This document shows, in pieces, positions 31,990-41,427 of a stretch of 64,000 nt of DNA. The stretch lies in assembly GCF_001704415.2 (NCBI RefSeq), contig NC_030811.1:4870501-4934500 (forward strand), given 5' to 3'. Within the stretch, counting starts at the first letter, position 1. Every line of letters begins with the position of its first letter. Under the pieces are notes generated by a model. That model was not told the origin of the DNA and ran no database searches. It was given only the letters and a program-made list of their open reading frames with translations. The position numbers were made by a program, and so were the translations under genes. This DNA is from Capra hircus. Taxonomy: Eukaryota > Chordata > Mammalia > Artiodactyla > Bovidae.

Positions 31990-32765
31990 GCTCTTCTTTT
32001 TTTAAATTGTACGTGTGTGTGTTTCATTGGCGCATAGCTGACTTACAGTGTGTAGTTTTACATTGTATAGCAGGTGATTTAGACTTCTTTTCCCTTCTAG
32101 ATTATTACAAGATATTGAGTATAGTTCCCTGTGCTATACAGTAGGTCCTGGTTTGTTATCTACATCTGACGGTGTATCTCTAGACAGTAGTGTATATATG
32201 TTAATCCCAAACTCCTAATTTACTCCTCCCCTTTCCCCTTGGGTAACCATAAGTGTGTTTTTTTGTGAGTCAATTTCTGTTTTGTAAATAAGTTCACTTA
32301 TATCACTTTTTTTAGGTTTCAAATGTAAGCAATCTATCATATGGGATTTGCCTTGCTCTGTCTCTCTGACTGCACTTAGCAGGATAACCTCCAGGTCCAT
32401 CTATATTGCTTCAGATGGCAATATGTTCCAGATGACAAGAACTCCATTCTTTATGATGGCTGAGTAATATCCCACTGGGCTTCCCTGGTGGCTCCGATGG
32501 GAAAGAATCTGCCGCAGATTGTGAGAGACCGGGGTTCAATCCCTGGCCTGGGAAGATCACCTGGAGAAGGAAATGGCAAGCCACTCCAATATTCTTGCCT
32601 GGAGAATTTCATGGACAGAGGAGCCTCGCAGGTCCATAGTGTCGCAAAGAGTCTTGGGCATGACTGAGTAACTAACACTTTCACTAATACCCCACTGTAT
32701 TTACATACCATTCATTCTTCTTTATCATCCATTTGGCAATGGACATGTAGATTGAAGAAGCTGTT
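31990..32765 (-). mobile_element. L1 3'-UTR, split by a SINE
   Basis: Antisense L1 3'-UTR: 'tgtgctatacagtaggtcct', 'taacctccaggtccatctat', 'tttatgatggctgagtaata', resuming after the SINE with 'ttcttctttatcatccattt' and 'ggcaatggacatgtagattg'. Confidence 0.85.
32478..32684 (+). mobile_element. Bov-tA SINE in L1
   Basis: Sense: 'ggcttccctggtggctccga', 'cctggagaaggaaatggcaa', tail 'gggcatgactgagtaactaa'. The 13-bp target duplication TAATATCCCACTG (32465-32477) / TAATACCCCACTG (32685-32697) differs at one base. Confidence 0.95.
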
Positions 32766-32774
32766 TTTTCTTTT

Positions 32775-32988
32775 TTTTTAAAATATTTACTTACGTTTGG
32801 CCATATCCGGTCTTAGTTGCAGCATGTGGGGTCCTCACTCAGCACGCAGGCCCCGCTCTAATTGTGGTGTAAAGGCTCAGTAGGTGCCCAATGGCGTGTG
32901 GATCTTAGTCCCCCAACCAGGGATGGAGCCTGGGTCCCATGCATGGCAAGGTGGGTTCATAACCACTGGGCCCCCAGGGAAGTCCCAG
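32775..32988 (-). mobile_element. CHR SINE, long form
   Basis: Antisense: A-tail side 'tttaaaatatttacttacgt', body 'ttagttgcagcatgtggggt', B-box side 'ccaaccagggatggagcctg', head 'actgggcccccagggaagtc'. Confidence 0.88.
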
Positions 32989-33055
32989 AAGTCCATCTCC
33001 TTGATGAGCACAGGAGGCCTTAAGAATTTTAGGCAAGGAAAAGCATTGTTTTTCT

Positions 33056-33243
33056 GGCTCAGTTACTAAGTCATGTCCCACTCTATGCGTCCCCATAGAC
33101 TGCAGCCCACCAGGCTCCATGGGATTCTCCAGGCAAGAATACGAGAGTGGGTTGCTGTTTCCTTCTCCAGGGGATCTTCCCGGTAGAGATCAAACCTGCG
33201 TTTCCTGCATTGGCAGGTGGATTCTTTACCACTGAGCCACCAG
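33056..33243 (-). mobile_element. Bov-A2/Bov-tA SINE
   Basis: Antisense from 'gctcagttactaagtcatgt' to 'taccactgagccaccag'. The usual 'tcctctgtccatg' is missing: 'caccaggctcc' joins directly to 'atgggattctcc', a 10-12-bp deletion. Confidence 0.9.
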
Positions 33244-33769
33244 AGCTTTAGGCAGATGATTTTTGGTTTAAAATGATCCCTCTGTTGACAGTGTAGAAAA
33301 CTCACATAAGACCGGCCCCTATGTGACTAATGATGGAGGGAAAGAAGGTGGGTCTGAAGGTGGACACGGGACTTTGTTGTCACGGAGTGGGGACAAAAGT
33401 TTAAGGACTCTTTTTATTTGGGGATGTTTGAGGGGAGAGGCAGGTCCCCGGGCCAGGGTGGACACTGCTCCACCTGTCCTGTGTCTCTGTCCACTCTCTC
33501 CACTCACTGCAGGCCTTCCCACTCTGCTTTTCGATAGCACCATGGATGGAATAATTAACTGATTAATCACTCTGCTGAGTAAATTGCAGCTGAACGTAAA
33601 CACTTTTTTTTCCCTTCTTTTTTGCCAGAGTGGGTGTGGTGCGGAGAGAAGCTTAGAGTCTGTTTCACGTTATTGTAACAGAAATTAAACATTTATGGGG
33701 TTCTCTGTGGTTGCAGAAAGGGGTTTCTCATGGACGGGCAAGTAGGCAGGGCAGAAATTAACACTCCCC
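33244..33769. other. Single-copy DNA with a candidate conserved stretch (33515-33610)
   Basis: No repeats are recognised. Near 33549 GGAATAATTAACTGATTAAT, followed by CTGCTGAGTAAATTGCAGCT, gives paired TAAT sites and a MARE-like TGCTGAGT. The texture matches developmental enhancers. This is inference. Confidence 0.3.
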
Positions 33770-33945
33770 ATTGTCTGTCTCGGTGGCTCAGATGGTAAAG
33801 CGTCTGCCTACAATGCAGGAGACCCAGGTTCAATCCCTGGGTTGGGAAGACCTCCTGGAGAAGGAAATGGCAACCCACTCCAGTGTTCTTGCCTGGAAAA
33901 TCCCACAGACGGAGGACCCTGGTTACCAGTCTACAGACTATGGTC

Positions 33946-34757
33946 CAGTTCAGTTCAGTTCAGTGGCTCAGTCTTGTCCGACTCTTTGCAACCCCAGGAA
34001 TTGCAGCATGCCAGGCCTCCCTGTCCATCACCATCTCCCGGAGTTCACTAAGACTCACGTCCATCGAGTCCGTGATGCCATCCAGCCATCTCATCCTCGG
34101 TCGTCCCCTTCTCCTCCTGCCCCCAATCCCTCCCAGCATCAGAGTCTTTTCCAATGAGTCAACTCTTCGCATGAGGTGGCCAAAGTACTGGAGTTTCAGC
34201 TTTAACATCATTCCTTCCAAAGAAACCCCAGGGTTGATCTCCTTCAGGATGGACTGGTTGGATCTCCCTGCAGTCCAAGGGATTCTCAAGAGTCTTCTCC
34301 AACACCACAGTTCAAAAGCATCAATTCTTCGGTGCTCAGCCTTCTTCACAGTCCAACTCTCACATCCATACATGACCACTGGGAAAACCATAGCCCTGAC
34401 TAGACGGACCTTAGTCGGCAAAGTAATGTCTCTGCTTTTGAATATACTATCTAGGTTGGTCAGAACTTTTCTTCCAAGGAGGAAGCGTCTTTTAATTTCA
34501 CGGCTGCAGTCACCATCTGCAGTGATTTTGGAGCCCCCAAAAATAAAGTCTGACACTGTTTCCACTGTTTCCCCATCTATTTCCCATGAAGTGATGGGAC
34601 CAGAGGCCATGATCTTCGTTTTCTGAATGTTGAGCTTTAAGCCAACTTTTTCACTCTCCTCTTTCACTTTCCTCAAGAGGCTTTTTAGTTCCTCTTCACT
34701 TTCTGCCATAAGGGTGGTGTCATCTGCATATCTGAGGTTATTGATATTTCTCCCGGC
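33946..34757 (-). mobile_element. BovB LINE, 0.8 kb, youngest-looking copy
   Basis: Tail repeats (gttcagttcagttcagtgg) at 33946, truncated at 34757 just upstream of the catalytic box. It is inserted in the Bov-tA that begins at 33781. Few CpG losses and an uninterrupted frame suggest recent insertion. Confidence 0.95.
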
Positions 34758-34781
34758 ATGGGGTCGCAAAGACTCCCACAT
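33960..34781 (-). pseudogene. BovB reverse transcriptase, C-terminal 273-codon open frame
   Basis: BovB encodes an APE-type endonuclease plus reverse transcriptase that inserts itself and the Bov SINEs. This frame covers only the end of the enzyme. About residues 15-25 hold LRYADDTTL with the catalytic YADD. GLKLNIQKTKIM (palm/thumb) follows, then CESWTVKKAEHRRIDAFELW and RMRWLDGITDSMD near the C-terminus. The endonuclease and the fingers are missing, and the first dozen codons come from the SINE. It is open but a truncated relic. Confidence 0.9.
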
Positions 34782-34821
34782 GACTGAGCGACTTCACTTT
34801 CACTTTCACTATTGTCTGTCT

Positions 34822-34918
34822 GAGATAAGCTTGCCTAGGGCAGCAGGATTTAAACCCTGCAGGGCAAACTGGACTGGGAATGTTCAGGGACACCCTAGAC
34901 CCTCCCAGAACCTTCCCA
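34822..34918. other. Short single-copy spacer
   Basis: About 100 bp between SINE and BovB with no recognised family. Confidence 0.3.
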
Positions 34919-36284
34919 CTCAAGAGAAGACTACAAATGGACATCCTAAGGTGGTCAACACCGAAATCAGATTAGCTGAAGATGGAGAAGCTCTATACAG
35001 TCAGCAAAAACAGGACCAGGAACTGACTGTGGCTCAGATCATGAACTCCTTATTGCAAAATTCAGACTTAAATTGAAGAAAGTAGGGAAAACCACTAGAC
35101 CATTCAGGTATGACCTAAATCAAATCCCTTACGATTGTATAGTGGAAGTGACAAACAGTTTCAAGGGATTGGATTTGATACACAGAGTGCCTGAAGAGCT
35201 ATGGACGGAAGTTTGTGACATTGTACAGGAGGCAGTGATCAAAACCATCCCCAAGAAAAAGAAATGCAAAATGGCAAAATAGTTGTCTGAAGAGGCCTTA
35301 CAAATAGCTGAGAAAAGAAGAGGAGCTAAAGGTAAAGGAGAAAAGGAAAGATATACCCATCTAAATGCAGAGTTCCAAAGAACAGCAAGGAGAGACAAGA
35401 AAGCCTTCTTCAGTGATCAATGCAAACAAATAGAGGGAAACAATAGAATGGAAAAGACTAGAGATCTCTTCAACAGAGTTGGAGATACCAAGGGAACATT
35501 TCATGCAAAGATGAGCACAATAAAGGACAGAAACAGTATGGACCTAACAGAAGCAGAAGATATTAAGAAGAGGTGGCCAGAATACACAGAAGAACTATAC
35601 AAAAAAGATCTTCACTACCCAGATAACCAAGGTGGTGTGACCACTCACATAGAGCCAGACATCCTGGAGTGTGAAGTCAAGTGGGCCTTAGGAAGCATCA
35701 CTATGAACAAAGCTAGTGGAGGTGACGGAATTCCAGTTGAGCTATTTCAAACCCTAAAAGATGATGCTGTGAAAGTGCTGCACCCAAAATGCCAACAAAT
35801 TTAGAAAATTCAGCAGTGACCACAGGACTGGAAAAGGTCAGGTTTCATTCCAATCCCCAAGAAAGGCAATGCCAAAGAATGTTCAAACTATCTCACAACT
35901 GCACTCATCTCACATGCTAGCAAAGTAATGCTCAAAATTCTCCAAGTGAGGCTCCAACAGTATGTGAGCCAAGAACTTCCGAATGTTCAAGCTGGATTCA
36001 GAACAGGCAGAGGAACCAGAGATCAAATTGCCAACATCTGCTGGGTCATAGAAAAAGCAACAGAATTCCAGAAAAACATCTACTTCTGCTTTATTGACTA
36101 TGCCAAAGCCTTTGACTGTGTGGATCACAACAAACTGGAAAATTCTTGAAGAGATGGGAATACCAGACCACCTGACCTGCCTCCTGAGAAATCTGTATGC
36201 AGATCAAGAATCAACAATTAGAACTGGACATGGAACAACACGCTGGTTCCAAACTGGGAAAGGAGAACATCAAGGCTGTGTATT
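34919..36284 (+). mobile_element. BovB LINE, central 1.37 kb, lacking its 3' end
   Basis: Sense BovB from the endonuclease/linker region (actcaagagaagactac) through the linker and fingers/palm. It stops at 'gctgtgtatttt' (36284), before the YADD box. BovB copies normally lose the 5' end, not the 3' end. The missing part is supplied after 70 bp of foreign sequence by a second piece starting at 36356. Confidence 0.9.
35283..36128 (+). pseudogene. BovB reverse-transcriptase N-terminal region, decayed
   Basis: An open frame at 35283-35804 (173 codons) carries the linker (KRWPEYTEELYKKD, EVKWALGSITMNKASGGDGI, the latter being the RT fingers motif). A frameshift follows. A second frame near 35928-36149 holds palm motif A as FIDYAKAFDCVDHN with its catalytic aspartate. 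Several breaks make it dead. Confidence 0.88.
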
Positions 36285-36355
36285 TTAATGAAGGGCTTGT
36301 AAAAATATATATATATATAATATATATATAATATTTTTTTCCTCCCCCAAATATA
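36285..36355. repeat. Foreign 70-bp joint with (TA)n
   Basis: 'aatgaagggcttgt', an expanded (ta)n, then 'tttttttcctcccccaa'. The same flank occurs inverted at 38841-38894, where an A-run replaces the (ta)n. It is the 5' flank of the antisense BovB at 37921-38840. Confidence 0.9.
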
Positions 36356-37288
36356 GCAGACTGGTTCCAAATTGGGAAAGCAGTACGTTAAGGCTGTATA
36401 CTGTCACCCTGCTTATTTAACTTACATGCAGAGTACATCATGCAAAATGCTGGGCTGGATAAAGCACAAGCTAGAATCAAGATTTCCAGGAGAAATATCA
36501 ATAGCCTCAGGTATGTAGATGACACCACCCTTCTGGCAGCAAGTGAAAGAGAAACTAAAGAGCCTCTTGATGAAAGTGAAAGAGGAGAGGGAAAAATCTG
36601 GCTTAAACTCAGCATTCAAAAAATGAAGATCGTGGCATCCGGTCCCATCACTTCATGGAAAATAGGTGGAGAACCAATGGAAACAGTGACAGATTTTCTT
36701 TTCTTGGGCTCCAAAATCATTGCAGATGGTGATCGCAGCCATGAACTCAAAAGACAATTGCTCCTTGGAAGAAAAGCTATGACCAACCTAGACAGCATAT
36801 TAAAAAGCAGAGATATTACTTTGCCAACAAAGGTCCATCTAGTCAAGGCTATGGTTTTTCCAGTAGTCACGTATGGATATAAGAGTCAGACCATAAAGAA
36901 AGCTGAGCACCAAAGAATTGATGCTTTTAAACTGTGATGTTGGAGAAGACTCTTGAGAGTCCCTTGAACTGCAAGGAGATCCAACCAGTCCATCCTAAAG
37001 GAGATCAGTCCTGCATATTCACTGGAAGGACTGATGCTGAAGCTGAAACTCCAATACTTTGGCCACCTGATGCAAAGAACTGATTCCTTGGAAAAGACCC
37101 TAATGCTGGGAAAGATTGAAGGCAAGAGGAGAAGGGGATGACAGAGGATGAGATGGTTGGATGGCATCACCAACTCAGTGCACATGAGTTTGAGCAAGCT
37201 CTGGGAGTTGGTGATGGACAGGGAAGCCTGGCGTGCTGCAGTCCATGGGGTCACAAAGAATCAGACACGACTGAGAGACTGAACTGAA
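36356..37288 (+). mobile_element. BovB LINE 3' third (arm 1 of inverted duplication)
   Basis: Sense BovB from 'gcagactggttccaaattgg' to the terminal 'actgagagactgaactgaag'. The frame 36440-36937 holds LRYVDDTTL (catalytic YADD changed to YVDD) and LSIQKMKIVASGP. It is truncated at the same base as the antisense copy at 38840. Confidence 0.92.
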
Positions 37289-37379
37289 GAATATCCTTGG
37301 GATAAAGGTGGTGCTTAGGTATCTGAATTGTTTTTCTGTTTGGCCTCTGGTGGATCATGGAGCCATTGAATTTTAAATC

Positions 37380-37530
37380 CTCTGATAGGCTGACCCTTTT
37401 TTTGAGGTTTCTGTGTTTATAGCTGAGAGAAATGAGGCCCAGAGGTTTTTAGTTGCCCAGGTCACAAAGCTAGTTAGTGTGAGAAAGAAGCCTAGACTTC
37501 AGATCATCGAAAACTTCATAGCCAAGAAGA
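37380..37530 (-). repeat. MIR SINE remnant
   Basis: Antisense MIR core: 'agagaaatgaggcccagagg', 'gcccaggtcacaaagctagt', 'agcctagacttcagatc'. Confidence 0.8.
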
Positions 37531-37587
37531 AGCTTTCTAGTATCCTGAAAGCTGCTCTGAGCCAAAAAAAAAAGAAAAAGAAAAAAC

Positions 37588-37665
37588 AGTGTTGATGCAT
37601 GGCAGAAACCAACAAAATTCTGTAAAGCAATTATCCTTCAATTAAAAAATAAGTTAAAAAAGAAA
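37588..37665 (+). mobile_element. L1-BT 3' end fragment
   Basis: 'gttgatgcatggcagaaacc' and 'gtaaagcaattatccttcaa' are the last bases of the cattle L1 3'-UTR, followed by an A-rich tail. It is extremely 5'-truncated (about 60 bp). Confidence 0.8.
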
Positions 37666-37775
37666 GATAAGACTCCCAGTGAGCGGTGCAAATCTTCCTC
37701 CACACTCCTCATGTGCAGGGAAGCGACCAAGCCAGGACTGAGTGGCTCTGAGAACAACTAGGTCTGGGGTGAGTG

Positions 37776-37905
37776 TGTGCTCAGCCGTGTCCAACTCTTT
37801 GCAAATCCATGGATTGTAGCCCGCCAGGCTCCTCTGTCCACAGGATTCTTCAGGCAAGAACACTGGAATGGGTTGCCATTTCTTACTTCAAGGGGTCTTG
37901 GAAGC
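37776..37905 (-). mobile_element. Bov-A2 monomer
   Basis: Antisense half-element from 'gtgtgctcagccgtgtccaa' to 'tgccatttcttacttcaagg'. The tRNA-like head is absent. Confidence 0.88.
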
Positions 37906-37920
37906 ATGTCTGGAGTCAGT

Positions 37921-38840
37921 CAGTCAGTTCAGTTGCTCAGTCGTGTCCGACTCTTTGAGACCCCATGGACTGCAGCACGCCAGGCTTCCCTGTCCATCAC
38001 CAACTCCCAGAGCTTACTCAAACTCATGTCCATCCACCCATCTCATCCTCTGTCATCCCCTTCTCTTCTTGCCTTCAATCTTTCCCAGCATCAGGGTCTT
38101 TTCCAAGGAGTCAGTTCTTCGCATCAGATGGCCAAGGTATTGGAGCTTCAGCTTCAGCATCAGTCCTTCCAATGAATATTCAAGACTGATCTCCTTTAGG
38201 ATGGACTGGTTGGATCTCCTTGCAGTCCAAGGGACTCTCAAGAGTCTTCTCCCTCACCACAGTTCAAAAGCATCAATTCTTTGGTGCTCAGCTTTCTTTA
38301 TGTCCAACTCTCACATCCATGCATGACTACTGGAAAAACCATAGCTTTGACTAGATGGACCTTTGTTGGCAAAGTAATGTGTTTGCTCTTTAATATGCTG
38401 TCTAGTTTGGTCATAGCTTTTCTTCCAAGGAGCAATTGTCTTTTGAGTTCATGACTGCAATCACCATCTGCAGTGATTTTGGAGCCCAAGAAAAGAAAAT
38501 CTGTCACTGTTTCCACTGGCTCCCCATCTATCTGCCATGAAGTGATGGGACTGGATGCCATGATCTTCGTTTTCTGAATGTTGAGCTTTAAGCCAGATTT
38601 TTCACTCTCCTCTTTCACTCTCATCAAGAGGCTCTTTAGTTCTTCTTCACTTTCTGCCATAAGGGTGATGTCATCTGCGTATGTGAGGTTATTGATATTT
38701 CTTCTGGAAATCTTGATTCCAGCCTGTGCTTCATCCAGCCCAGCATTTAGCATGATGTACTCTGCATATAAGTTAAATAAGCAGGGTGACAGTATACAGC
38801 CTTAACGTACTGCTTTCCCAATTTGGAACTAGTCTGTTGT
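37921..38840 (-). mobile_element. BovB LINE 3' third (arm 2 of inverted duplication)
   Basis: Antisense BovB from the tail at 37921 to the truncation at 'actagtctgttgt'. The minus-strand frame 38753-38298 keeps the YADD box (LTYADDITL) and GLKLNIQKTKIM. It lacks about 20 bp near 38030 relative to family text (ctcatgtccatcc|acccatctc). Confidence 0.92.
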
Positions 38841-38894
38841 ACTTGGGGGAGGAAAAAAATGTTGTTTTTTTTTTAACAAGCCCTTCATTAAAAT

Positions 38895-39420
38895 TTCCTT
38901 GGAAAGAGATACTAAAGTTTTTAGCAAGCAACAGATGGTAAAGAGAACTTAATTGTACATTAACCACCATTAGTAATTTAAGATGTGGAAAATGTCATTG
39001 ATAATCTCTTGTTTGAAAATGCTTCCTTTAATGCTTCATTTTATTGAAAGTAAGAAATATTTACAAGGTTTTTATAGAGGTTCATTCAAAGTTTATAGCC
39101 CTCTGCTCAGCTTTGCTCCAGAGGTCTCGTGTCCTGAAGTCCAGGCTGTAGAAGCAATAGGGAGGTATTCTGCCTAAAATAAGGGCAGTTGACAGGAAAG
39201 CTCAAGTTATCAGAGTGAGTTTGAAAATTAATCTGCTCCTATAGGCAACTGCCAGTGTTTTGAGTAGGCAGTGAAGGGATTAAAGCAATATTTTAGGAAA
39301 ATTTAATCTGCCTCAGTCTGTAGGATGAATTAGGTGGGGAGGGAGAGAAACTAGAAGGGAGGTGGTCTGGAGAAAAGCTACAAATGAGGGGTGGTTTTCT
39401 GCTGTTAAGAGATAACATGG
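38895..39420. other. Unclassified single-copy DNA
   Basis: It continues the 5' flank of the antisense BovB. No repeat or gene is recognised. Confidence 0.35.
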
Positions 39421-39421
39421 G

Positions 39422-39555
39422 GGAATCCCCTGGCCGTCAAGTGGTTAGGACTTCACTGCCGAGAGCGTGAGTTCAGTCCCTGGTCAGGGAACTAAGATCC
39501 CACATGCTGCACGTTGCCACCAAAAATATATATATATTTATATATCATAATATAT
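39422..39555 (+). mobile_element. CHR SINE with (TA)n tail
   Basis: Sense: 'ggaatcccctggccgtcaag', 'gttcagtccctggtcaggga', ending 'ccaccaaaaatatatatata'. Confidence 0.88.
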
Positions 39556-39564
39556 CATAATGAT

Positions 39565-39790
39565 TATGAGGACAGGCTTTCAAATTAAATACAGCCTCCT
39601 TCAGATCCAAGCTGTTTCCCTTGCGAATCACATGACCTTGAATAAATTACTTAACCTAATGCTTCAGTTTCCATGTATAAAATTGGGTAATAAAACCTCT
39701 CTCACAAGCTTATTATGAGAATATGAGAATGTGCTCTAAAAACCAGAGCCTCGTACTTGGAACGTGGTATACCCTTAAATAAACTGGAGC
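39565..39790 (+). repeat. MIR SINE
   Basis: Sense MIR nearly full length: 'gcgaatcacatgaccttgaa', 'ttacttaacctaatgcttca', 'aaaattgggtaataaaacct', 'attatgagaatatgag'. Confidence 0.88.
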
Positions 39791-39794
39791 TTTT

Positions 39795-40849
39795 TCTTAT
39801 TGCTGTAGAGTTATTTATGATATTATGTAAAAGCTTAGAAAATTCTGTTAATATTGACAACAATAACAACAAAAATATTGCCCAAAGGCACCGCCCGACA
39901 ACCTATGTTTTTCATATCTGCTCCTTCTCAGAAGGAAGCACAGATTCATATCAGTCTGGCCTGGTTATTGCTAACCACAGCTCCCTCAAATTAAACATGG
40001 ACCCTTCTACTACCAATAGCCCAGTCCTCCCGAACTCTGCAAGTTGTCCCGGAAAGACTGCGGCAGGTGGAGAGCACGCCGTGAGCAGGGGTCAGGCCTG
40101 GAGCCCAGCCTCCTGGGAGCTCCCGGCAGAACCCTGCCAGTGCAGCGGTGCACAGCAAGACGCAAGCAGGGCTTCAGGGCTGGGCTGCAAAGCTGGGCAA
40201 GAAGGGTACAGCCGTTGCAGATGGCACACCCATTCCCTTCCTGAATCTCAGCACAGTGGATGAAGCCCCAGAGGCAGCCACAGGAGCTGCACGCAGCCAT
40301 CCCATCAGCAGATGCTTCCCAAAGCTGAAGAAGATAGCCCTGTCTATTGCCAGCCACTGGTCAGTTTCCCGAGCACCAGGCAGTCAGGGAAAAGCAGGGG
40401 AATCAACTGAGAATCCACATATTACTGACTCATTGAAACCTAAAAATCCAGACCTTTAGCAACCTAAAGCAATGTTTCCTGGGTAAATATTCACTCAGAG
40501 TGATTCAAGTTTGCATTTATTTATTTCGTTCTGGTTTTTTTTGTTTTAAGCTTGTTAGAAAACCCGTAATATCTTACCAGAAATGCCTGCAGAGCCAGTG
40601 GAGGAGCTGTCGGGCTCCTGGACACGTAGAAAATCCACTGTTTGGGCAAGAGGAATACCTGGGCCTGATGACCTCAGAGCTTGGTTCACACGGTTTGTCT
40701 CAGTGTGGACTCTGGGCAGTCACCCCACGCTGGCTCCCCGCAGAGAATCCCCCGGACAGGACGTGGCCTCTTTTGTGGGGTAACATGCTGGTTTTCTCAA
40801 ATAATGGTTGGTAGATGCCAGGCATTATCTGTGCTGTGACTACAGTAGG
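39795..40849. other. Unclassified DNA with overlapping open frames
   Basis: Frames at 39757-40263 (168 codons) and 40148-40459 (103 codons) on plus, and 40357-40010 (115 codons) on minus, overlap across a GC-richer stretch (about 40030-40380). I recognise no domain. The first frame starts inside MIR-derived sequence. They may be chance frames from GC bias. I do not call a gene. Confidence 0.35.
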
Positions 40850-41015
40850 AATCTGTAGGATGGAAGCAAGCACTCATTCCGTCAACAATCACGTATTTAG
40901 TACAAACTGGCTGCTGGAAAGGCCCAGAGAATGCAGGAATGCAAGTGCAGTCTTTGCTCCTTCCCAGGGCTCAGTCTGTAAAGACAGAGACAAATAACTA
41001 CAGTAGGCGAGTAAG
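40850..41015 (-). repeat. L2/MIR-type remnant
   Basis: Antisense wording of the L2 3' end: 'cactcattccgtcaacaatc', 'ctgctggaaaggccc', 'tctttgctccttcccagggc', 'acagagacaaataactac'. Confidence 0.55.
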
Positions 41016-41089
41016 CCATACGAGGGCACAGGGCCAGTGGCTGTAGATACAGACCGGAAGCCTCTGCTCTTCTCTGCCTTTTTTGTTTA

Positions 41090-41288
41090 AGTGAAAGTGA
41101 AAGTCACTCAGTCATGTCCAACTCTTTGCGACCCCATGGACTATATAGTCCTTGGAATTCTCTAGGCCAGAATACTGGAGTGGGTAGCCATTCCCTTCTC
41201 CAGGAGATCTTCCCAACCCAGGGATTGAACCCAGGTCTCTCGTACTGCAGGCAGATTCATTACCAGCTGAGCCACAAGGGAAGCCCCC
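41090..41288 (-). mobile_element. Bov-A2/Bov-tA SINE
   Basis: Antisense from 'tttaagtgaaagtgaaagtc' to 'ctgagccacaagggaagccc'. A short deletion replaces the usual 'gcctgccaggctcctctgtcc' by 'tatagtcc'. Confidence 0.92.
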
Positions 41289-41289
41289 C

Positions 41290-41345
41290 AGTAAACTCTT
41301 TGAGCCTCAGTTTCCTCATTTGTGAAACGATAATGAAATAACTAA
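41290..41345 (+). repeat. MIR core fragment
   Basis: 'tttgagcctcagtttcctca' followed by 'ttgtgaaacgataatg' is the sense MIR core. Confidence 0.75.
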
Positions 41346-41427
41346 TTGGTCAAGTTACAGTGAGTTCTGAAACACGTCAAGATATGGCAGGTAACAACCA
41401 TCTGTCATTTACCATGGCTATTTTAAC

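Larger units (their letters stand above)
33781..34810 (+). mobile_element. Bov-tA SINE split by a BovB
   Basis: Head and centre at 33781-33945 and tail at 34758-34810 (atggggtcgcaaagactccc to gacttcactttcactttcac). BovB lies between them. The whole is flanked by ATTGTCTGTCT at 33770-33780 and 34811-34821, a perfect 11-bp target duplication of the SINE. Confidence 0.93.
36282..38894. repeat. Large inverted duplication, arms about 1.0 kb
   Basis: Arm 1 at 36282-37288 and arm 2 at 37921-38894 are inverted copies of the same BovB piece plus about 55-70 bp of its non-BovB 5' flank. The spacer is about 630 bp. The shared flank rules out two independent BovB insertions. Confidence 0.85.

Noticed and set aside
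33883..34626. 247-codon plus-strand open frame
   Set aside because: It is the antisense shadow of the BovB reverse-transcriptase frame on the minus strand. The same shadow recurs at 59344-59913 and 36886-37254.
36301..36340. (TA)n tract as a replication-origin-like unwinding element
   Set aside because: It is a microsatellite expansion. The paired inverted copy at 38860 has a plain A-run, so it is recent and probably unselected.
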